Assembly (NCBI GenBank): GCA_017984435.1
Contig: JAGNZK010000019.1
Coordinates: 1 to 49,284 of the forward strand
Source of the DNA: Nitrosomonas sp.
GTDB lineage: Bacteria; Pseudomonadota; Gammaproteobacteria; Burkholderiales; Nitrosomonadaceae
Length of the DNA stretch: 49,284 nucleotides
Direction of reading: 5' to 3'
The position numbers and the translations under genes are program-made. The notes beneath the pieces are model-generated. The model saw only the letters and a program-made list of their open reading frames with translations. It had not been told where the DNA came from and ran no database searches. Below, piece by piece: positions 35,858-45,070 of the stretch; the stretch's first letter is position 1, and the number at the start of each line of letters is the position of its first letter.

Positions 35858-36748
35858 ATGTCCTTATATCAATTGAACAGCCTGAGATCGCCTATGTTAG
35901 ATTGGTGGCCCGTGTCACTGGGCCTATTGGCCTTATATATTCCCACTTTTTATGATCTCTCCAGTGGACTATGGACTAGTGAGGAGCAGGCACATGGTCC
36001 AATAATTTTGTTTCTTTCGTTGTGGCTTATTTCTCGTCAATGGACGGGAATGATAAAAAGAAGTGATCAACAAGCAACTTCAAGTTTTGGATGGGTAATC
36101 CTTTTCGTAGCTTTGATACTCTATATTATAGGCCGTTCTCAACAGATATTGATATTTGAGATTAGTTCTTTTATCTTAATATTAGTGGCAATTTTGCTTA
36201 TTAAGCGAGGTTATATTGCCCTGAAAGTCATGTGGTTTCCACTTTTTTTCTTATTGTTTATGATTCCATTGCCTAGTCAATTGGTTAGTTTTCTTACAAT
36301 GCCAATGAAGATGGCGGTCTCATACGTTGCAGAGCATATTTTATTTTGGGCAGATTACCCTATCGCAAGAAATGGTGTTATCTTGCAAATTGGCCAATAT
36401 CAGCTTCTTGTAGCGGATGCTTGTGCTGGATTGCAAACATTGTTGACATTGGAGGCACTCGGATTATTTTATTTAAATCTTATGCATCATACTTCAGTTT
36501 TTCGTAATGTAACATTAGCTATTCTTATAGTGCCGATTTCTTTTACCGCTAATGTTATTCGCGTTATTGTACTTACTTTGATTACTTACCATTATGGAGA
36601 TGCTGCAGGACAGGGATTTCTCCATGGATTTGCTGGAATGGTTCTGTTCATTAGTGCATTGGTTTTAATCCTTTTTGTAGATGGATTATTACAGTACTTC
36701 GCTAAAGTACAGTCGATGAATGTTTTACAACCAGTGCGTAATAATTAG
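35858..36748 (+). CDS. xrtB: exosortase B
   Basis: A 296-residue polytopic membrane protein with about eight helices and the three exosortase active-site residues: Cys189 in VADACAGLQTLL, Arg235 in ANVIRVIVLT and His256 in FLHGFAGMV. Exosortases are transpeptidase-like enzymes that process PEP-CTERM proteins. The B type, placed between EpsG and EpsI, is tied to exopolysaccharide loci. The start could instead be the Met at codon 13 (MLDWW). It follows epsG by 13 bases. Confidence 0.93.
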   Translation: MSLYQLNSLRSPMLDWWPVSLGLLALYIPTFYDLSSGLWTSEEQAHGPIILFLSLWLISRQWTGMIKRSDQQATSSFGWVILFVALILYIIGRSQQILIFEISSFILILVAILLIKRGYIALKVMWFPLFFLLFMIPLPSQLVSFLTMPMKMAVSYVAEHILFWADYPIARNGVILQIGQYQLLVADACAGLQTLLTLEALGLFYLNLMHHTSVFRNVTLAILIVPISFTANVIRVIVLTLITYHYGDAAGQGFLHGFAGMVLFISALVLILFVDGLLQYFAKVQSMNVLQPVRNN

Positions 36749-36986
36749 TAATTTAAGTGTATATCTATAACCATTAGTCTGAGAAATGATTGTACTCGTT
36801 GAGTTAGCTGAGGCAGTGATAAATCTGTATGCGATCATTCATTAATATAATGACGTGGAAAGATTGGTATTTATCAATTCTTTTTATCTGGCACAGAATT
36901 GTTTCTTCTTAGACATATGCTTATGTAATATTTGGCAATGGTTTTGTTTCGTTTTTATTTAGGATTTAAGTGAGTGGAGGGATTCA
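36749..36986. other. 238-base gap before epsI
   Basis: AT-rich, no gene seen. It separates xrtB from epsI, which are usually adjacent or fused, so epsI may have its own promoter here. A sigma-54-like sequence at about 36933-36949 was considered and is listed under rejected observations. Confidence 0.35.
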
Positions 36987-37673
36987 ATGAAAAAGTCTTT
37001 AATCATCAGTATTATCCTAGGCATATTGATGGTGTCGTCCGGTGTTTTAACAATGGCTTTGACTCCTACTCAAAGAATCGCTGATCAACGGGAGAAGGTC
37101 AATCTTGACATCATGATTCCTGCCAAGTTTGGGGATTGGCAAATCGATAAGTCAATTGTGCCATTGCAAATAGATGCCGAGACACAAGCCAAACTTGACA
37201 AGATATATAATCAAACATTAGCAAGAACTTATGTTAACTCTCAGAATGAACGTATTATGCTGTCTGTTGCTTATGGAGGCGATCAGAGTGACAATCTAGC
37301 AGTACACAAACCTGAGGTATGTTATTACGTGCAAGGTTTCGAGATAATGAAAATTTTATCTGATGAATTAGCCACACAATACGGAAAATTGCCGATTAAG
37401 CGTTTGCTAGCCGTTAAAGGTAATCGTAACGAGCCTATTACATATTGGGTTACTGTTGGTGATAAAGCTGTTTTACCTGGATTTGATCAAAAATTGCAGC
37501 AATTACGTTACGGTTTGACTGGAAATGTACCTGACGGTATGTTGGTGCGAATTTCTTCCATTGATAATGATAATGATAAGGCCTACCAGCTTCAGACTAT
37601 TTTTATTCAGGATTTACTCTTAGCAGTTAATGTTAAGGAACGTATCAGATTGATAGGGATTTTTGGAGCATAA
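36987..37673 (+). CDS. epsI: exosortase-associated protein EpsI (B type)
   Basis: A 228-residue protein with an N-terminal membrane anchor (about 4-24) and an extracytoplasmic domain. It has the EpsI hallmark AVHKPEVCYYVQGFEI (His107, Pro109, Cys112) and WQIDKS near 51. EpsI is found beside or fused to exosortases; its Cys and His suggest it takes part in the exosortase reaction, but its chemistry is unproven. A strong ribosome site (GGAGGG) precedes the ATG. The next gene is separated by an IS5 relic. Confidence 0.88.
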   Translation: MKKSLIISIILGILMVSSGVLTMALTPTQRIADQREKVNLDIMIPAKFGDWQIDKSIVPLQIDAETQAKLDKIYNQTLARTYVNSQNERIMLSVAYGGDQSDNLAVHKPEVCYYVQGFEIMKILSDELATQYGKLPIKRLLAVKGNRNEPITYWVTVGDKAVLPGFDQKLQQLRYGLTGNVPDGMLVRISSIDNDNDKAYQLQTIFIQDLLLAVNVKERIRLIGIFGA

Positions 37674-37783
37674 ACCAAACATGTTTTGCCAATATGGTGA
37701 TGCATACAAGTATAAGGCAAAGGTCAGTCAAATAAGTTTTTATGGCTATGAAAAAGTGTGCAAAGAAAAGAGTATGCTTACTA

Positions 37784-38346
37784 GGATCTGTTAACGTTTT
37801 GAGATAAGTATTTAATAGATAGAAACAAAATCGTGCTATTAAGGCTCCTATACGACCAACAGAAGGTATGCTGTATCGAATGCGGGTAGGTTGCCCGTGG
37901 CGAGACTCGCCTGAGGCATTTGGAAGCTGGAATTCCATCTGCAAAAGATTCAATGCGTGGTCATTAAATAGTAAATTGATAATACTTATCAAGGTATTAT
38001 ATATTGATCACAGATTGTGAATGGGAATTTATTGATGGCAGCTATGTTAAAGCGCATCAGCATAGTGCAGGCGCAGCGGACAAGGGCGATGACAGTGAAT
38101 GTATACGGGAACAAAGACGAAGAAGGGGGTTCGAGCTGTGATACCGAGAAAACGGAATTCGTTGAAGGGTCACGCAGATATGGATTGAGGTATGTATAGA
38201 TACCTGCACTGGGTGGAAATGCTTTTGCTCGGCTAAAGCATTATCGGGCAGTAGCGATACGATACCACATTGAAGAAAATTTTGAGGGTATGGTCGCCAT
38301 GATATGTGGATATCTATGGCTACCTATGTGAAATGTCAATAGGCCC
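37784..38346 (+). mobile_element. decayed IS5-family (IS427-like) element
   Basis: Plus-strand fragments in shifting frames recover one IS5-type transposase: GMLYRMRVGCPWRDSPEAFG (about 37866-37925), SWNSICKRFNAWSLN, then after a stop GSYVKAHQHSAGA, ADKGDDSECIREQ and finally NAFARLKHYRAVAIRYH to MVAMICGYLWLPM, TGA at 38331. A middle part, including the second catalytic Asp region, is deleted. Imperfect terminal repeats lie at 37784 (GGATCTGTTAACGTTT) and 38346 (minus strand GGGCCTATTGACATTT; 11 of 16 match). CTAG-like target sequence occurs at both ends. It is dead, but its ends are still visible. Confidence 0.75.
37845..38331 (+). pseudogene. IS5-family transposase pseudogene
   Basis: Coding remnant of the element above. 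The N-terminal DUF4096-type part (Tyr-Arg-x-x-x-Gly-Cys-Pro-Trp-Arg-Asp) and the C-terminal block (Asn-Ala-Phe-Ala-Arg-Leu-Lys-His-Tyr-Arg-Ala-Val-Ala) are both clear. At least two stops, one frameshift and a large internal deletion separate them, since about 490 bases are left where a complete gene needs about 750-800. Confidence 0.75.
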
Positions 38347-38404
38347 TAGGTTTACTCGATGATATGACAGAAAGAGCATAAGCTTAACAGCGTGAATTGA
38401 TATT

Positions 38405-39931
38405 ATGAAAGTACCTGTCTTTGTATTAACATCTAACAATAAGTCGCAATCGAATGTATTGCTTATTGTCTTTGTGGTGATTAGTGTTCTGCTTCTCTCG
38501 ATATTGAGTGGCATACTTTCGGCATTCGCTAATCTGTACCATTTGATTGCGTTGTTGGCTCTGTATGGTCTCTTTTTCGTCTTGACCGCACCCACTACTT
38601 GGGTAGTTTGGATTATATTCTGGGCGACGTTTCTAATAACTGGGCCTACCGCGTATTTCTTTAATTTAACCCAACTCCAGTGGCTTAACGTACTCATGAG
38701 CGCAGCATTGCTTCTCCCTGTGCTAATTCATCTGCTACGTATTAAAGCTAACATTTTATCTACTTCAATTTCGAACGATTTCTTTTTCCCAGCTACTTTT
38801 CTTCTACTCATAACTTTTTCTACTGTTATTGATCATCCTCAATTAACAGATTTTGTGAATGCATCTCGTCATTACCTATTTATGTGGCCATTGATGCTAG
38901 TTTTCATGCTTGGTTTGATTCGTCCGGAGGTGGTGGTTCAATTGTGGAAAGCTCTCATGATTGTGGCGATCTTGCAATTACCTATGGCTCTTTATCAATA
39001 TTTCTTTGTGGCTCGGAAAAGTGCAAGGCTCTCTCCTTGGGATGCGGTAATAGGAACATTTAATGGCAAGATTGAAGGCGGTGGGGAGAGTGCAGGCATG
39101 GCAATCATGTTATTGATTGCTATGCTAACCGCAATTGCACTATGGCGTGGAGGTAGGTTACGTAGTGCATGGATGTCTTTAGTTGTGATAACGGGCCTTG
39201 GCACATTGGCTTTAGCAGAAGTCAAAGCAGCGGTTATGTTATTGCCGGTTGTTATTGGTTTGTATTACCGTAAAGAGTTAATACAACGACCTATAGAGTC
39301 GATTGTGGTTATGATCGGTGGGGTTTTGTTGGTTGTAGGAATATTTACGGCCTATGAAGTAGTTCATTATGGGGATGCGCCAACACATTCGTTCAATAAT
39401 AAGAGAGTTACTTCAACTTATGATCGCGTAATGAGAGCATTAGATCCAGAGGAAGAGTCTGCAGGTGGAAATCAATTGGGGCGTATTAATCATCTAATAA
39501 ATTGGTGGGATATCAACGTCATAGGCGGTGATTTACAACACAGCTTGTTTGGCTATGGTATGGGGGCAACTCATGCTAGTAGAATTAATGTGGGTGAATT
39601 AGCTGCTCGTTTTCATTATCCCGTTAATACGACTTCTACTAGTATTTTGTTATGGGAAACGGGTATTCTAGGACATCTGGTTTTTCTGCTTATATTACTA
39701 TCTGCTGCTTGGACATCAGAACGGATTTCTAATAATGAGGCTATTCCAGATATTCACCGTATTTTTCTCAGAATAGGAGCAGTTAGTCTGATGCTCTTAG
39801 CCTTAACGTTACCTTACAAGAATTTTCATTTATATTCTAACCCCATTCAATTTCTCATGATGTTCATGCTTGGTCAGGTGGCTTATTGGTCACGTTTTGT
39901 AAAGAACAATCTTGAGAGTATGAAGTTATAA
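38405..39931 (+). CDS. O-antigen ligase/Wzy polymerase-like membrane protein
   Basis: A 508-residue protein with about 12 hydrophobic segments and a large extracytoplasmic loop (about 325-410; includes RVTSTYDRVMRALDPEEES and NWWDINVIGGDLQHSLFGYG). This plan matches the Wzy/WaaL superfamily that polymerises or transfers lipid-linked sugar units in the periplasm. WaaL-type His-x-x-x-x-Gly and Wzy motifs are too variable to separate the two by eye. Next to EpsE-EpsF and a Wzx-type flippase, a polymerase is most likely. It starts 74 bases after the IS5 relic's stop, so its natural promoter or link to epsI may be disturbed. Confidence 0.75.
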   Translation: MKVPVFVLTSNNKSQSNVLLIVFVVISVLLLSILSGILSAFANLYHLIALLALYGLFFVLTAPTTWVVWIIFWATFLITGPTAYFFNLTQLQWLNVLMSAALLLPVLIHLLRIKANILSTSISNDFFFPATFLLLITFSTVIDHPQLTDFVNASRHYLFMWPLMLVFMLGLIRPEVVVQLWKALMIVAILQLPMALYQYFFVARKSARLSPWDAVIGTFNGKIEGGGESAGMAIMLLIAMLTAIALWRGGRLRSAWMSLVVITGLGTLALAEVKAAVMLLPVVIGLYYRKELIQRPIESIVVMIGGVLLVVGIFTAYEVVHYGDAPTHSFNNKRVTSTYDRVMRALDPEEESAGGNQLGRINHLINWWDINVIGGDLQHSLFGYGMGATHASRINVGELAARFHYPVNTTSTSILLWETGILGHLVFLLILLSAAWTSERISNNEAIPDIHRIFLRIGAVSLMLLALTLPYKNFHLYSNPIQFLMMFMLGQVAYWSRFVKNNLESMKL

Positions 39932-40067
39932 CATAATTTAACTTATTATTTAGCTATTGTCAGAACCCTTATATTATAAGAATGGAGACTGAGTTTATTT
40001 CTATGTTGTTATTTCAAATGGTTATTTACTCCTGCTATATCGTGTTTTTTGTTCAAGGTGATTGTAC

Positions 40068-40937
40068 ATGAAGATTAATTTCATAGGAATCGGTGCGCAA
40101 AAATGCGCATCTACCTGGGTACACAGTGTTCTATCTGATCATCCAGAGGTGGCAGTTCTTCCCGGTAAAGAGATTGATTTTTTCTCGTATTACTATAATT
40201 TTGGCTATGAATGGTATGAAAAGCATATATGTGATGTTGGTACCGCAAAAATGATAGGTGAAGTATCTCCTTCATATTTTGCTGATAGCAGTGATACGCC
40301 TGATCGTGTATTTTTCTATAATCCCAAAATGCGGATTGTGTTATCTCTCCGAGATCCAATAGAGCGCGCATATTCCAATCATCTGAATGAAGTAAAACTG
40401 GGTCATGTAACAAATCAGAATCTCGAATTTGAGAATGGTTTAGCAAACAACCCTATGTATTTGGAACAATCACGTTATGGACGACAACTGGCTCGTTGGT
40501 TGGCGGTATTTCCAAGGGACCAAGTGTTAGTGATTTTTCAAGAGGATATTCGTGATGATTCTTTTAGACAAGCGCGAGATTTATATCGCTTTCTAAATGT
40601 GGCTGAGGATCACCAATCCTGGTTTCTGGAAAAGAAAGTGAATGAAAGTCGAATTATTAAGAATACCCGAGTAGATAACTTCCTAAAATTACTGGGAAAG
40701 CTTGGCCGATCGACTGGGGCTGGTAGCCTAGTTGAAATAGTTAGAAAAAATGATTTGGTTTGCCGTTTGCGCCACCGTCATAATCAGATTGACTTGCGCC
40801 AGATTGTCCCACCTATGCGTGAAGATACAAGAATATACTTACAAGATGCGCTGGCTGATGATATGCGTGAATTAGCACATCAACTAGGAAAAAAAGATTT
40901 GCCGTGGTCAAGTTGGGAAGCAATATGCAATAAATAA
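40068..40937 (+). CDS. sulfotransferase 1
   Basis: A PAPS-dependent sulfotransferase-like protein of 289 residues. The 5'-phosphosulfate loop is GIGAQKCASTWVHSVLSDHP (7-26), and the 3'-phosphate motif is RIVLSLRDPIERAYSNHL (about 88-105), both in the expected order. The start is set at ATG 40068, with AGGTG seven bases upstream, rather than the TTG two codons earlier. The C-terminus (SWFLEKKVNESR, then WSSWEAI) suits the Sulfotransfer_1 family. It is cytoplasmic and would sulfate a carbohydrate or lipid-linked sugar. It is the most divergent of the four in the locus. Acceptor unknown. Confidence 0.85.
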   Translation: MKINFIGIGAQKCASTWVHSVLSDHPEVAVLPGKEIDFFSYYYNFGYEWYEKHICDVGTAKMIGEVSPSYFADSSDTPDRVFFYNPKMRIVLSLRDPIERAYSNHLNEVKLGHVTNQNLEFENGLANNPMYLEQSRYGRQLARWLAVFPRDQVLVIFQEDIRDDSFRQARDLYRFLNVAEDHQSWFLEKKVNESRIIKNTRVDNFLKLLGKLGRSTGAGSLVEIVRKNDLVCRLRHRHNQIDLRQIVPPMREDTRIYLQDALADDMRELAHQLGKKDLPWSSWEAICNK

Positions 40938-41161
40938 AGCACCTTGTATTAACCTGTGAGGTATATAAAAGGAAAAATGCGATTCAAAAAGAGTGTGGAA
41001 ATTTGAAGAAAGACAAAATAAAGTTGGTTATGCGGAGTGTTTTGTCAAAGGAGGCTCGTGGGAGCTAAGGGCATTTTTGAGATGTTTGCCAATAAAAGAC
41101 TGATGGTGTTTGATTGATAAAGATTTTACCGAGTGTACACTAATAAGATTCAGGAGAAGTA

Positions 41162-42085
41162 ATGAATGAAAGTTGTGGTCGAGTAGTATTTCTTCTTGGA
41201 GCAGGTCGTTCCGGTACAACGTTACTTTATAAGTTACTCGCTCTTCATAAAGATGTAGCTTATTTTAGTAATTATCAGAATCGTTATCCTAATTGGTCTT
41301 ATCTGGCTTATTTGCAATATATACTCAATCAATTTCCAGAGTACAAACGCCGATCGTGGTTTAAGGAACATGGAAATGCTTATTTCAACGAACGTCGTAG
41401 ATGGCTACAGTCTATTGTGCCAACTCCGTCGGAGGCTGAGTCGGTATATGCTAGCTGCGGTATTCCGTTGACACCTACTGACGACTATCATCTGCAGTCC
41501 CAAGTAGCAAAATGCTTGCAAAATAGATTTGAGCGTATCCGTCGGATGTCTCACGGTCAAGTATTATTGACCAAGCGCACCGCCAACAATCGTCGAGTTT
41601 CAATCCTCAAGAAAGTATTTCCTGATGCAAGGTATATTCATTTAATTAGAGATGGTCGTGCAGTGGCCTATTCCTTACTAAGAGTTGCTTGGTGGAACGA
41701 CCATGTTTTGTATTGGACTGGCAAAACCCCGCGGGAAATGATTGCAAAAGGCTCTAATCCATTGGAACTTGCAGCCAAGAATTGGGTTGAAGAGATGAAG
41801 GTATTGGAGCAAGGTATTACGCAGATTCAGAGTGATCAGTTATTGGAGGTACGCTATGAAGAGCTTTTGTGCAACCCATTTGAACAATTGCGGCGTATCT
41901 TAGATTTTATGGGAGTATCCGCTCAAAAAGATACTGAGTTCTGGGATATTATAGAATCTTTGCATCTTACTCCAAAAAAAGAGAAGTGGATGCACAAGTG
42001 GACAGAATCGGAACTGAACATGGTACTTGATCTACAGGATAGTACTTTGCGTCATTGGGGTTTTGAAACAGGTATGTATCGCTAA
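41162..42085 (+). CDS. sulfotransferase 2
   Basis: A 307-residue Sulfotransfer_3-like protein with a textbook P-loop, LLGAGRSGTTLLYKLLALHK (11-30), and a 3'-phosphate motif YIHLIRDGRAVAYSLLR (about 160-176). The WVEEMK and LEVRYEELLCNPFEQLRRIL block (about 220-255) and the C-terminal KEKWMHKWTESEL are also family-typical. CAGGAGAAG gives a good ribosome site. It is preceded by a 224-base gap without genes and followed by sulfotransferase 3 after 54 bases, so 2 and 3 are likely co-transcribed. Confidence 0.88.
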   Translation: MNESCGRVVFLLGAGRSGTTLLYKLLALHKDVAYFSNYQNRYPNWSYLAYLQYILNQFPEYKRRSWFKEHGNAYFNERRRWLQSIVPTPSEAESVYASCGIPLTPTDDYHLQSQVAKCLQNRFERIRRMSHGQVLLTKRTANNRRVSILKKVFPDARYIHLIRDGRAVAYSLLRVAWWNDHVLYWTGKTPREMIAKGSNPLELAAKNWVEEMKVLEQGITQIQSDQLLEVRYEELLCNPFEQLRRILDFMGVSAQKDTEFWDIIESLHLTPKKEKWMHKWTESELNMVLDLQDSTLRHWGFETGMYR

Positions 42086-42139
42086 AGTACTAATCGTGCT
42101 GAATTAGTTTGTCGAGTAATTAAATATAGGAATCCTAAA

Positions 42140-43126
42140 ATGATATATCCAGGATCTGATCAAATAGGGGAAATTGCCAAGGGTGGTTTTCGTGTTCTAT
42201 ATATTTGCTCCGCTGCTCGTAGTGGATCTACAGTAACAGACATGTTCATTGGAGGGCATTCCAAGGCTGCTTCCTTGGGTGAAATTAACCTTTTAGGTAA
42301 ATCTATTAGTCTGGATGCAAGGTGTGGTTGCGGTAGCAAGTTACGTACTTGTGAACAGTGGAGGAAAGTTTTTGATGCGATTATGTTATCGCATGATATT
42401 GATATGATTAATAATCCTTATGAATTTAGGCTATGGGATACTTTTGCTGTTAACGAGATTGATTATGAACACCAGACGCGCGCATATCGATTGATTGTTA
42501 CTTTGCGTAGGGCATGGATGCAAGGTAGGAGTTATTTACCATACAATCTGTATAAACACTTTCCTATACCGTCGATATTGCTTAAGGCACTGCACAATAA
42601 GATGGACCTCTATCGAGAGATTTCTCGCTGCTGGGGAAAATCCATAATTGTAGACTCATCTAAAAGTTTCCGTGAAGCAGTTGAACTGCACCAACGATGG
42701 CCAGATATTGTTAAGGTGGCACTATTGACCCGTGATGGAAGAGGGGTTTATCTTTCCCGTCGTTCCAGCGGACGTAGTCAACAAGAAAGTGTAAATGATT
42801 GGATACACTATTACCGTGTTGCATTGCCTTTGTTAGAGAATCAAGTTGCTCCTAGTAGCTTACTTAAGATACGGTATGAAGATTTTGCATCTGATCCAGA
42901 AAAAATTGGTCGTACTTTGTGTGATTTTGTCGGTATCCCTTATGAACCAGAGATGCTTGATTTAACGCAATCCACGAGACATCTTGTTAATAGTAACAAG
43001 ACAAAATTTTTCCCTGAGAAAGGAGTACGGCTTGACGAACGTTGGCGAACCGATTTGCATGGGATAGAACTGGATTTCTTTGAACGTAATGGTGGAGAGA
43101 TGAATCATCGTTTGGGATATCGGTAA
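42140..43126 (+). CDS. sulfotransferase 3, with Cys-rich motif
   Basis: A 328-residue sulfotransferase-like protein. It has the P-loop ICSAARSGSTVTDMFIGGHS (23-42) and the 3'-phosphate motif VALLTRDGRGVYLSRRSS (about 192-209). Between them is a Cys cluster, CGCGSKLRTCEQW (about 65-77), seen in a subset of bacterial sulfotransferases and possibly metal-binding or structural. LLKIRYEDFASDPEKIGRTL marks the C-terminal half. It is followed by a gene-free stretch of over 700 bases. Acceptor unknown. Confidence 0.85.
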   Translation: MIYPGSDQIGEIAKGGFRVLYICSAARSGSTVTDMFIGGHSKAASLGEINLLGKSISLDARCGCGSKLRTCEQWRKVFDAIMLSHDIDMINNPYEFRLWDTFAVNEIDYEHQTRAYRLIVTLRRAWMQGRSYLPYNLYKHFPIPSILLKALHNKMDLYREISRCWGKSIIVDSSKSFREAVELHQRWPDIVKVALLTRDGRGVYLSRRSSGRSQQESVNDWIHYYRVALPLLENQVAPSSLLKIRYEDFASDPEKIGRTLCDFVGIPYEPEMLDLTQSTRHLVNSNKTKFFPEKGVRLDERWRTDLHGIELDFFERNGGEMNHRLGYR

Positions 43127-43860
43127 AGCCCGAATTGTTTTAGTTTGTTGTAGCTTAATATTTGATGAGTGGAGAAGCAGTTGTGTGAAGAAAGCTCTCA
43201 AGTAGATCGTTATTGAACACACCGAATTATAAAAAACTGGGTTTGGTTGTTGATGTAAATCCGAGTTTACGGTGACTGCAGGCGGTAGGTATTTATGACT
43301 GTACATGCTTAATTCACAGTTAAATAAGGTTGGACGGTTAATATCAGCTATGTCTTAGCATTAATCTCTGCGGTTCAAATCCTAGCTTCGAAGCGAAGGT
43401 TGATTGAAAATTAGCAGACTGAAAACGTAGTTAATACTTCCCTGATATCATGTTCTCCACGTATGGTGTATTTAATGTGTCGAAAGGAGAGTTATTGTAA
43501 TAATTCTTATATAACACGTTTTTTTAGTAATCCAGAATGTAAATAGCTGACGAACAATGCTTGTCACTACAGTTTGTAGACTTATAGATGGTAAGAATGT
43601 GATTCCGCCTTGTTCTAGAAAGATGACTATGATCCTGTTCTGAATTTAAAGTAAAGGTATGACGAAAATACATTCTTTATTTAATCTACTAAAGCCTTGG
43701 CTTAGATTGACGAATATAAACTATCTTGATAATACGCAAAAAATAATACAGTCCAAGTTGTTGTAGATTCTGAGCTATCAGTAGTATCGAGTGGAAGATG
43801 AAGAATTTTATAAATGAAAGACATGACAAGTTCCTGTCATAAATTGGCCGAGGAGTTTCT
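43127..43860. other. 734-base AT-rich non-coding region inside the polysaccharide locus
   Basis: No gene or recognisable IS relic was found on either strand between sulfotransferase 3 and the glycosyltransferase; frames are closed by frequent stops. Possible content: the start of a second transcription unit for the glycosyltransferase-flippase-sulfotransferase 4 group. A small inverted repeat lies near its right end (listed separately). Confidence 0.45.
43823..43840 (+). promoter_or_regulatory. inverted repeat upstream of the glycosyltransferase
   Basis: ATGACA (43823-43828) and TGTCAT (43835-43840), separated by six bases, end 20 bases before the ATG and just before the ribosome site. This could be an operator or a small RNA hairpin; evidence is only the symmetry and location. 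Confidence 0.25.
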
Positions 43861-45066
43861 ATGAGAATGCTTTATATTGTGGAAGACCGATTCCCGCCAT
43901 TTCGGGCAGACGTGGTGGAGTTATTTGCTAAGCAGATGCCGGCGCGTGGTCATCAGATTAATTGGCTGATGCAACGAGGATCAGATGTATCCGGTTTATC
44001 CTCACCTACAAATTGGTTGGGGAATACCGTATATCTTATGCCACGCAGTGGACAGAAAGGCTTATTAGGTAGGATACTGAATAACCTGCAGAGTATGCTT
44101 GGAGACTTTATGATCCTACCTTTGGCATTTAGAGGTCAGTACGATGTAATTCAGGTGCGCGATAAGTTTTTTACTTGCATGATTGCCTGGTTGGCAGCCC
44201 GTTTGACTGGTGCACGTTTTATCTACTGGATGTCTTATCCATTCTCCGAGTCTAAGTTATATGAAGCGCACAATGGGCTTGTTCCTTATCGCCATTTGGT
44301 GTGGCTCAAGGGGGTAATAATTGGTAGTTTACTCTATAGAGTCATTTTGCCGTTGGCTGATCATGTTTTTGTACAAAGTGAACGCATGAAGGAAGATGTC
44401 GCAAAAAAAGGTATCCCTTCTATCAAAATGACGCCTGTACCTATGGGTATTCGTACCGATCAAGTGGGCAGTGCTGAAGATGCCATCACACCAAATACGC
44501 ATGCTCCTATATTACTCTATCTTGGGACTCTCATACAGTTACGCCAATTGGAAATGCTAGTGCGTGTGCTTCAGCACGTTCGATTACGTTATCCCGGTAC
44601 TCGGCTGATATACGTAGGAGATGGTGAATTACCTAGTGATCGCCAAGCGGTAGAGGAGGAAGCATCTCGATTGGGATTGTCGGCCGCTGTAACTATCACA
44701 GGTTTCCTGCCTATGGAGCAAGCTTGGGAACTGGTAAAACGCGCAGATATCTGTTTTTCACCTTTTTATCCTGTTCCTGTGTTACTTTCTACCTCCCCTA
44801 CAAAACTTATCGAATATATGGCCATGGCTAAGTGTGTCATTGCAAACGAACATCCTGAACAATGTCAAATAATGGAAGCAAGTGGTATTGGTCATTGTAT
44901 ACCATGGGGTGAACAGTTCTTTGCCGATGAGGTTTGTAATTTGCTAGATAACCCTGAACGTGCACGAATGATGGCAGCAAAAGGCCCCAAGTGGGTGCAG
45001 ACACATCGTACATACGATGTAATTGCCGATTTGGTGGAGTTAAAATACCAAGAATTACTTAGGTAG
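43861..45066 (+). CDS. glycosyltransferase family 4 protein
   Basis: A 401-residue GT-B glycosyltransferase. The N-terminal acceptor domain starts MRMLYIVEDRFPPFRADVVE and holds the AADH-like surface PLADHVFVQSERMKEDVAKK (about 161-180). The C-terminal donor domain shows LLYLGTLIQLRQLEMLV (about 219-235), LIYVGDGEL and the GT4 donor motif STSPTKLIEYMAMAKCVIAN (about 311-330), with the conserved Glu in KLIEYMA. It transfers a sugar from an activated donor, probably to a lipid-linked repeat unit in the cytoplasm. GAGGAG precedes the ATG. The flippase gene starts five bases after the stop. Confidence 0.9.
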   Translation: MRMLYIVEDRFPPFRADVVELFAKQMPARGHQINWLMQRGSDVSGLSSPTNWLGNTVYLMPRSGQKGLLGRILNNLQSMLGDFMILPLAFRGQYDVIQVRDKFFTCMIAWLAARLTGARFIYWMSYPFSESKLYEAHNGLVPYRHLVWLKGVIIGSLLYRVILPLADHVFVQSERMKEDVAKKGIPSIKMTPVPMGIRTDQVGSAEDAITPNTHAPILLYLGTLIQLRQLEMLVRVLQHVRLRYPGTRLIYVGDGELPSDRQAVEEEASRLGLSAAVTITGFLPMEQAWELVKRADICFSPFYPVPVLLSTSPTKLIEYMAMAKCVIANEHPEQCQIMEASGIGHCIPWGEQFFADEVCNLLDNPERARMMAAKGPKWVQTHRTYDVIADLVELKYQELLR

Positions 45067-45070
45067 GAAA

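Noticed and set aside
36933-36949. Sigma-54-like promoter TGGCAATGGTTTTGTTT before epsI
   Set aside because: The -24 part and spacing fit, but the -12 element has GT instead of the required GC. A similar sequence at about 36888 has wrong spacing, so chance in AT-rich DNA is likely.
37645-37992. A 115-codon minus-strand frame over the end of epsI
   Set aside because: It is antisense to epsI and to the plus-strand IS5 transposase relic, which explains the sequence better.
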